Positions 6,898 through 11,481 of a stretch of DNA of 11,481 nt are shown piece by piece. The stretch is from Ignavibacteria bacterium (GTDB taxonomy: Bacteria; Bacteroidota; Ignavibacteria; Ignavibacteriales; Melioribacteraceae). The number at the start of each line of letters is the position of its first letter. The first letter of the stretch is position 1. The stretch covers positions 1 through 11,481 of the forward strand of contig DAIEQP010000343.1 of NCBI GenBank assembly GCA_027347805.1, read 5' to 3'. A model generated the notes under the pieces. The model saw nothing but the letters and a program-made list of their open reading frames with translations, did not search any database and was not told where the DNA came from. Position numbers and translations under genes: made by a program.

Positions 6898-7929
6898 ATG
6901 AGAGAAAGAGCAGTAACACTAAATGATATTGCTAAGAAATTGAATCTGTCAACAGTTACAATTTCCAAAGCGCTTAGAAACCACCCGGATATTTCTCCAA
7001 AAACAACTAAACTTATTAAAAGTGTTGCTGATGAGTTGGGATATACGCCTAACATTATGGCCAGAAATTTATCTGCGAGAAAATCTAATACAATTGGATT
7101 GGTTGTTCCCAAAATTGCTCATTTTTTCTTTGGCGCCATTATCGAAAGCGTATATGATATTGCATTTCAGAATAATTATGAAATGATACTTACCGTTTCT
7201 CAGGAAAGTGCTGAAAGAGAAAAGAAACATTTACAAACATTGCTCGCAATGAAAGTTGATGGAATAATTATCTCTATTACACAGGAAACAAGCGATTTAT
7301 CTGTTTTTGATATGGTAGAAAGAAGAGGTGTCCCGATTGTTTTTATCGATAGAGTACCTGAACCTGCAAATAACTTTACAACAGTAAAGGTTGATGACAG
7401 GGGAGGTGCATATAAAGCTATTGAACACGCTATTAATTTGGGATATAGAAAAATTGCTCACTTTGGTGGTTATACTAATATTAATATTGGAAAAGACCGC
7501 CTTTCGGGATTTAGAGATGCAATGAATGATCATAATATCGAAATAAATCCTTCTTGGGTTCTGGAAGGGGGGTTCGGTGATAATTATGGTTATGATTCAT
7601 TTATGAAATTATATAATGAGAAAAACTTACCGGATCTTATTTTTGCAGTTACTTATCCCGTTGCTTTAGGAATTTATCAGGCTGTAAATGAAGTTGGTTT
7701 GAGAATACCTGAAGATATTGACGTAATTTGTTTTGGCAATGCAAAAGTTCAGAATTTCCTTTCACCCCCGTTAAGTTGTATTGACCAGTCGACAGATCAA
7801 CTAAGTAAAATTGCAATGGACATGATATTTGAGAATATTGAAAAGAAAGAGGAATATTCCCCAAGACAAGTTGTGATTGATACTGAATTGGTTTTAAGAG
7901 GAACCTGCAGAAAATTCAACAAAGAGTGA
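6898..7929 (+). CDS. LacI-family transcriptional regulator, probable uronate-responsive repressor
   Basis: This 343-residue regulator has a helix-turn-helix at about residues 7-26 (TLNDIAKKLNLSTVTISKAL), a hinge at about 51-60 (PNIMARNLSA, with L58 as the probable minor-groove leucine), and a periplasmic-binding-protein-like effector domain from about 64 (NTIGLVVPKIAHFFFG) to the end. Family members bind DNA as dimers and release it, or occasionally bind it, when a sugar ligand occupies the C-terminal domain. The gene sits between the receptor/beta-helix/cupin unit and the exuT operon. The same operator-like repeat precedes all three, so it is the natural regulator of both and of itself. The ligand is not visible from sequence; a hexuronate or a catabolic intermediate is inferred. 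There is no clear Shine-Dalgarno sequence before the ATG, suggesting low translation. Confidence 0.88.
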   Translation: MRERAVTLNDIAKKLNLSTVTISKALRNHPDISPKTTKLIKSVADELGYTPNIMARNLSARKSNTIGLVVPKIAHFFFGAIIESVYDIAFQNNYEMILTVSQESAEREKKHLQTLLAMKVDGIIISITQETSDLSVFDMVERRGVPIVFIDRVPEPANNFTTVKVDDRGGAYKAIEHAINLGYRKIAHFGGYTNINIGKDRLSGFRDAMNDHNIEINPSWVLEGGFGDNYGYDSFMKLYNEKNLPDLIFAVTYPVALGIYQAVNEVGLRIPEDIDVICFGNAKVQNFLSPPLSCIDQSTDQLSKIAMDMIFENIEKKEEYSPRQVVIDTELVLRGTCRKFNKE

Positions 7930-7954
7930 AATCTTCCATTATTTTAAAATTAAC

Positions 7955-7985
7955 TTGAAAATAGGTTTTTTTTTATTGATATTTG
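7955..7985 (+). promoter_or_regulatory. Candidate promoter of the exuT-uxaC-uxaE operon
   Basis: TTGAAA (7955-7960, five of six bases) and GATATT (7978-7983, four of six) are separated by 17 bp that include a nine-T run (7966-7974). GATATTTG (7978-7985) is also one base from the Bacteroidota -7 form TAnnTTTG. The operator-like repeat begins seven bases later. The positional match with the LacI-gene promoter adds support. Confidence 0.42.
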
Positions 7986-7992
7986 TTTTAGC

Positions 7993-8010
7993 GATAAAGT
8001 AAACGATAAA
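7993..8010 (+). promoter_or_regulatory. Operator-like repeat, site 3 (exuT operon)
   Basis: GATAAAGTAAACGATAAA is identical at all 18 positions to 1409-1426 upstream of the TonB receptor, with the same 12-base spacing of the two GATAAA blocks and the same AAACGAT core. Only one and a half units are present, followed by ATCACA. It lies 42 bases before the preferred exuT start. Confidence 0.72.
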
Positions 8011-8052
8011 ATCACATATATTTTCATTTACTAATTCCAACTCGGAGTGCCA

Positions 8053-9366
8053 ATGGAGAATGTTAAGGAAAAAATCGGTAGATATCGTTGGGTAATTCTA
8101 TCATTAGTTTTTTTCGCCACAACAATCAATTATCTGGATCGTAATGTTATTAGTTTACTTAAAGATGATTATCTTGAAAAACAGTTCGGCTGGACTGAAA
8201 GCGATTATTCAAATATTGTAATAGCATTTCAGCTTGCTTATGCTTTAGGTATGCTTGGGGTTGGATGGGTAATTGACAGAATAGGTACCAAACTAGGTTA
8301 TGCTGTTTCATTAATTGTTTGGAGTTTTGCTGCTATTGGCCATGCTCTTGCTGGAAATACAGCTGGATTCATGGTTGCTCGTGCTGCATTAGGAGTAAGT
8401 GAAGCTGGTAATTTTCCTGCAGCAATTAAAACTGTTTCAGAATGGTTCCCTAAAAAAGAAAGAGCGCTAGCAACAGGCATTTTTAACTCAGGTACTAATA
8501 TAGGCGCTATTGTAGCCCCAATGTCTGTTCCATTCATCGCTGCAACCTGGGGTTGGCAAATGGCTTTTATTCTTACGGGTGCTATTGGACTTCTCTGGTT
8601 ATTTTTCTGGTTTGCGATTTATGATATCCCCTCCAAAAAGAAAAATCTTAGTAAAAAAGAATTTGAATATATTCATAGCGATAAAGAAGAACAGACACAA
8701 GATAATGTGAAAAAAGAATCTGTACCTTGGTTAAAACTTCTTACTTTCAAACAAACCTGGGCATTTATTCTTGGCAAATTTTTAACAGATCCAATCTGGT
8801 GGTTCTATTTATTCTGGCTGCCTTCCTTCTTAAATAAAAATTATGGAATGACAAAGACTGATGTAGCTTTTCCAATTGCAGTTGTATATACAATCACAAC
8901 TTTCGGAAGTATTTTCGGCGGATGGCTTTCTGGTAATTTTATTAAAAAAGGTTGGGATACTTACAAGGCTAGAAAAACAGCTATGTTAATTTTTGCATTC
9001 TGTGTACTTCCAATTGTAGGTGCTCACGAGTTAGGTAAAATTACACCATGGTTTGCAATTATTATTATTGGTATTGCCGCTGCATCTCACCAGGCTTGGT
9101 CTGCTAATATTTTTACAACTGCTTCGGATATGTTCCCTAAAAAAGCAGTCGCATCAATTACAGGACTAGGTGGAATGGCTGGTGGAATTGGTGGAATTTT
9201 AATTGCAAAATTGGCAGGAGCTTTATTAGATCATTTCAAAGCTCTTGGCACTATTGAAATCGGCTATTATATAATGTTCATTGTATGCGGTGCAGCATAC
9301 ATTACTGCCTGGGTTGTAATGTTTGTTATTCTTGTTCCCAGAAAGCAGGATGTTGTTCTTGATTAG
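8053..9366 (+). CDS. exuT: ExuT-like hexuronate transporter (MFS, anion:cation symporter family)
   Basis: This inner-membrane symporter is predicted to bring galacturonate or glucuronate into the cytoplasm. The 437-residue protein has the twelve-helix MFS layout with a charged cytoplasmic loop at about 191-226 (SKKKNLSKKEFEYIHSDKEE). Family hallmarks are NYLDRNV (26-32), a loop 2-3 motif GWVIDRIGTKLG (71-82), and RAALGVSEAGNFPAAIKTVSEWFPKKERA (about 110-138), which is characteristic of ExuT and related sugar-acid carriers. I place the start at ATG 8053 rather than GTG 8047. The only Shine-Dalgarno, GGAG at 8044-8047, would overlap the GTG but stands five bases before the ATG. UxaC follows after 39 bp. 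Substrate choice among hexuronates rests on the neighbours; related carriers also move glucarate or other sugar acids. Confidence 0.87.
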   Translation: MENVKEKIGRYRWVILSLVFFATTINYLDRNVISLLKDDYLEKQFGWTESDYSNIVIAFQLAYALGMLGVGWVIDRIGTKLGYAVSLIVWSFAAIGHALAGNTAGFMVARAALGVSEAGNFPAAIKTVSEWFPKKERALATGIFNSGTNIGAIVAPMSVPFIAATWGWQMAFILTGAIGLLWLFFWFAIYDIPSKKKNLSKKEFEYIHSDKEEQTQDNVKKESVPWLKLLTFKQTWAFILGKFLTDPIWWFYLFWLPSFLNKNYGMTKTDVAFPIAVVYTITTFGSIFGGWLSGNFIKKGWDTYKARKTAMLIFAFCVLPIVGAHELGKITPWFAIIIIGIAAASHQAWSANIFTTASDMFPKKAVASITGLGGMAGGIGGILIAKLAGALLDHFKALGTIEIGYYIMFIVCGAAYITAWVVMFVILVPRKQDVVLD

Positions 9367-9405
9367 TGCATGATTGTTTTAGTTAAATAATTTTACAGAG
9401 GTTTT

Positions 9406-10818
9406 ATGCAAGATTTTATTTTGAATAAAGACAGGTTTTTTGACCCGAATCCGGGGGTAAGAAATTTTGCTAGAGAGATCTATCAAACAATTAAAGATTT
9501 GCCAATCATCAGCCCGCATGGACATGTTGATCCTCAAATCTTTGTCGATAATAAACCGTTTCCAAATCCAACTCAATTATTTATAACTCCTGACCATTAT
9601 GTTTTTAGGATGTTGTATTCCAAAGGAATTACTCTTGAATCTTTGGGCATTCCAACAATTGATGGTTCTCCTGTCGAAACAGATCCTAAAAAAATCTGGA
9701 AACTCTTTGCAGAAAATTTTTACCTTTTTAATGGAACACCAAGCGGAGTTTGGCTTAATTATGAATTCAATATTGTATTTGGAATTAAACAAAAACTAAA
9801 TGGTGAAAATGCTTTGCAGGTTTATGATGAACTTCAGGAAAAAATTAATACTCCTGAATTTTTACCAAGAAATTTGTTCGAAAAATTCAATATTGAAGTT
9901 CTATCAACAACAGATGCTCCGTGGGATTCACTTGAACCTCATAAAAAAATTAAAGATTCCGGATGGAAGGGAAAAGTTGTTCCAGCATTTCGGCCTGATG
10001 GTGTAACCGATATTTCAAATCCTTCTTGGAAACAAAATATTAAAAAACTGGGTGAAGTTTGTGGTTTTGAAATTGATTCATATAAAAAATTAATTCAGGC
10101 ACTCGAAGAAAGAAGAAAATATTTTAAAACTCTGGGATGTACTTCAACCGATCATGGGGTAGTGTCTGCTTATGCTCATGATCTTGGCGATGTTGAAGCT
10201 GAAAACCTGTTTGCAAATGCTTTAAAAGGAACTTCTAATCAAAATGAAGCGGAAGCTTTTACTGCACATATGTTGATGCAAATGGCGCGTATGAGTGTTG
10301 AAGATGGCTTGGTTATGCAGATTCATGCGGGTGCTTACAGAAATCATAATAAATTAATTTTTGAAAAGTGGGGACCTGATAAAGGTGCTGATATTCCTAC
10401 TACTTGTGAATACACAAAGAATATGCAGGAACTATTAAATCGTTTTGGAAATAATCCAAACTTTACTGTTATAGTATTTACAATGGATGAAACTAATTAT
10501 TCGCGTGAACTTGCACCGCTGGCAGGTCATTATCCTGCTATGAAACTTGGTCCATCCTGGTGGTTCCATGATAGCATCGAAGGTATGACAAGATTTAGAC
10601 AGCAGGTAACCGAAACTGCAGGATTCTATAATACAGTTGGTTTTATTGATGATACGCGGGCATTTGTTTCTATTCCTGCTCGTCACGATCTGGCAAGAAG
10701 AATAGATTCAAACTTTTTAGCAAGCTTGGTTGCTCGACATTTTATTTCAATTGAAGAGGCAATTGTGATTGCAAAAGATCTAACGTATAACCTAGCAAAA
10801 CAAGCTTATAAACTTTAG
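9406..10818 (+). CDS. uxaC: Uronate isomerase (glucuronate/galacturonate isomerase)
   Basis: UxaC interconverts D-glucuronate with D-fructuronate and D-galacturonate with D-tagaturonate in the cytoplasm. The 470 residues match the usual full family length. This amidohydrolase-fold enzyme shows the N-terminal metal HxH pair H38-G-H40 in ISPHGHVDP. Other family blocks are TTDAPWDSLEPH (168-179), MQIHAGAYRNHN (304-315), LGPSWWFHDSIEGM (381-394) and the C-terminal DDTRAFVSIPARHDLARR (415-432), which corresponds to the DSR...RH.(Y/F).RR region. AGAGG (9397-9401) precedes the ATG by four bases. It is the second gene of the operon: exuT ends 39 bp upstream and the epimerase gene starts 11 bp after its TAG. 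Confidence 0.95.
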   Translation: MQDFILNKDRFFDPNPGVRNFAREIYQTIKDLPIISPHGHVDPQIFVDNKPFPNPTQLFITPDHYVFRMLYSKGITLESLGIPTIDGSPVETDPKKIWKLFAENFYLFNGTPSGVWLNYEFNIVFGIKQKLNGENALQVYDELQEKINTPEFLPRNLFEKFNIEVLSTTDAPWDSLEPHKKIKDSGWKGKVVPAFRPDGVTDISNPSWKQNIKKLGEVCGFEIDSYKKLIQALEERRKYFKTLGCTSTDHGVVSAYAHDLGDVEAENLFANALKGTSNQNEAEAFTAHMLMQMARMSVEDGLVMQIHAGAYRNHNKLIFEKWGPDKGADIPTTCEYTKNMQELLNRFGNNPNFTVIVFTMDETNYSRELAPLAGHYPAMKLGPSWWFHDSIEGMTRFRQQVTETAGFYNTVGFIDDTRAFVSIPARHDLARRIDSNFLASLVARHFISIEEAIVIAKDLTYNLAKQAYKL

Positions 10819-10829
10819 AAGGATAAGAA

Positions 10830-11481
10830 ATGGTTTTAAGTATTCTTGAAAATAAAATTAATGGTCCAAAATCATCCATTAATGAAGTATTTACAATTAA
10901 GATTGATGAATTGATTGTTGAAGTTTATCCAAACTCTGTCAACTTGTCTAATGATGTTTATTTTTTTATAGGGAAATCTGGAGCGGATAAAAAACTTTTT
11001 ATGGCATACAATAAAAGTAATCCTACAACAGAATTGTTTGCCGGGGAAGAAAAACAAATTGAGAGTGGTGTATTCATCAAATCCTGTTTAATGAATAATT
11101 CAAACCGGAAATCTTTACAAAAAGTTTTCCCGTATACTGTTGCTACTGTCCTCGGTGTGAATGATTCATTTGGTTTTGGTGATAGAATTGGATTTGCAAA
11201 TGCAGGCCATATCCGTTCTCTAGATTTAGGAAAATTCAAGCCTATTCTAGCGCAGCAATCGATTCGTGAATTAACAAGAACCCAGCGCACTGCGGATGAA
11301 GTAATGGATGCAGCTGTGTGGGCTGTATTTCAGGAAGGATACAAAAACGGTTTTGGTTCAGATGCAGATCATTTGAAGACAACTGCAGATGTTGATATGA
11401 TGATTAATGCTGGATTCACAATGTTTACTTTTGATCCGGGTGAGTTTGTAAATAATGATGCGGACAAATATTCTGAAAGTG
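10830..11481 (+). CDS. uxaE: Tagaturonate epimerase UxaE-like (3' truncated by window end)
   Basis: The frame begins at ATG 10830, with AAGGA at 10819-10823 as RBS, and stays open to the window edge, giving 217 full codons. Recognisable blocks are FGFGDRIG (114-121), HIRS (127-130), QQSIRELTRT (142-151), GFGSDADHLKT (174-184, with Asp/His that could bind metal) and FTFDPGEFV (199-207). I recognise these as the D-tagaturonate epimerase family first described in Thermotoga hexuronate catabolism. The enzyme converts tagaturonate to fructuronate and so funnels galacturonate into the glucuronate branch without UxaB. About half of the expected roughly 500 residues is visible. The 11-bp gap to uxaC and the matching pathway step indicate one operon. 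The family call is from memory of motifs, not a database search. Confidence 0.85.
   Translation, partial: MVLSILENKINGPKSSINEVFTIKIDELIVEVYPNSVNLSNDVYFFIGKSGADKKLFMAYNKSNPTTELFAGEEKQIESGVFIKSCLMNNSNRKSLQKVFPYTVATVLGVNDSFGFGDRIGFANAGHIRSLDLGKFKPILAQQSIRELTRTQRTADEVMDAAVWAVFQEGYKNGFGSDADHLKTTADVDMMINAGFTMFTFDPGEFVNNDADKYSES

Noticed and set aside
6882..6898. Near-palindrome TAAATAA-CGG-TTTATTA at the LacI start codon as a second operator
   Set aside because: It has mismatches in the arms, is low in complexity and is not found at the other two promoters.
7966..7974. Nine-T run as intrinsic terminator of the LacI gene
   Set aside because: No GC-containing stem precedes it; only a short AT palindrome around 7940-7954 is present. 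It fits better as promoter spacer before exuT.
8047..8052. GTG as start of the transporter (adding Met-Pro)
   Set aside because: The Shine-Dalgarno GGAG at 8044-8047 overlaps the GTG, while it is correctly spaced from ATG 8053.
10958..11290. Antisense open frame of 110 codons
   Set aside because: It lies opposite the UxaE-like gene, whose motifs run through the whole interval, and has no recognisable protein features or ribosome-binding site. Other antisense and overlapping frames (for example 5303-5536, 7297-7533 and 10435-10686) were discarded for the same reason.

Overview
The window is AT-rich (roughly one third G+C by eye). It carries hallmarks of the Bacteroidota/Chlorobiota/Ignavibacteriota lineage: type IX secretion (T9SS) sorting tails, a PorV/PorQ-family outer-membrane protein and a TonB-dependent receptor with an N-terminal carboxypeptidase-regulatory-like domain. 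The tail of the gene at 4569-6269 contains QNYPNPFNPST, which is typical of Ignavibacteria (Ignavibacterium/Melioribacter type) and a few neighbouring phyla. I therefore suggest an Ignavibacteriota bacterium; this is inferred from the proteins, not from a marker gene.

Layout. (1) 1-1286: the end of a secreted protein with a FlgD-like/T9SS-type C-terminal domain, then a PorV/PorQ-family barrel gene, closed by a strong intrinsic terminator. (2) 1287-6790: a possible export/uptake unit. It holds a 996-residue TonB-dependent receptor (plug of the TIGR01782-like type, with no SusD beside it), a T9SS-anchored parallel beta-helix protein that looks pectate-lyase-like, and a signal-peptide-bearing small cupin that starts at TTG. 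(3) 6898-7929: a LacI-family regulator. (4) 8053 to the window end: an ExuT-like hexuronate MFS transporter, uronate isomerase UxaC and the first 217 codons of a UxaE-type tagaturonate epimerase, closely spaced as an operon. All genes are on the + strand.

How it fits together. The catabolic operon takes hexuronate into the cytoplasm (ExuT), isomerises galacturonate to tagaturonate or glucuronate to fructuronate (UxaC), and epimerises tagaturonate to fructuronate (UxaE). This is the Thermotoga-type route rather than the classical UxaB reduction. The most informative non-coding signal is an 18-base element, GATAAAGTAAACGATAAA, which is perfectly conserved upstream of the TonB receptor (1409-1426) and of exuT (7993-8010). 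A 16/18 variant precedes the LacI gene (6863-6880). Each copy lies just downstream of a plausible, though weak, promoter. This ties the receptor/beta-helix/cupin unit to the uronate operon as one probable LacI-controlled regulon. The outer genes would then be a system for capturing and trimming a uronate-containing polysaccharide such as pectin or oligogalacturonide. The substrate and the beta-helix chemistry are inferred.

No RNA genes, CRISPR arrays, insertion sequences or signs of recent transfer were seen.
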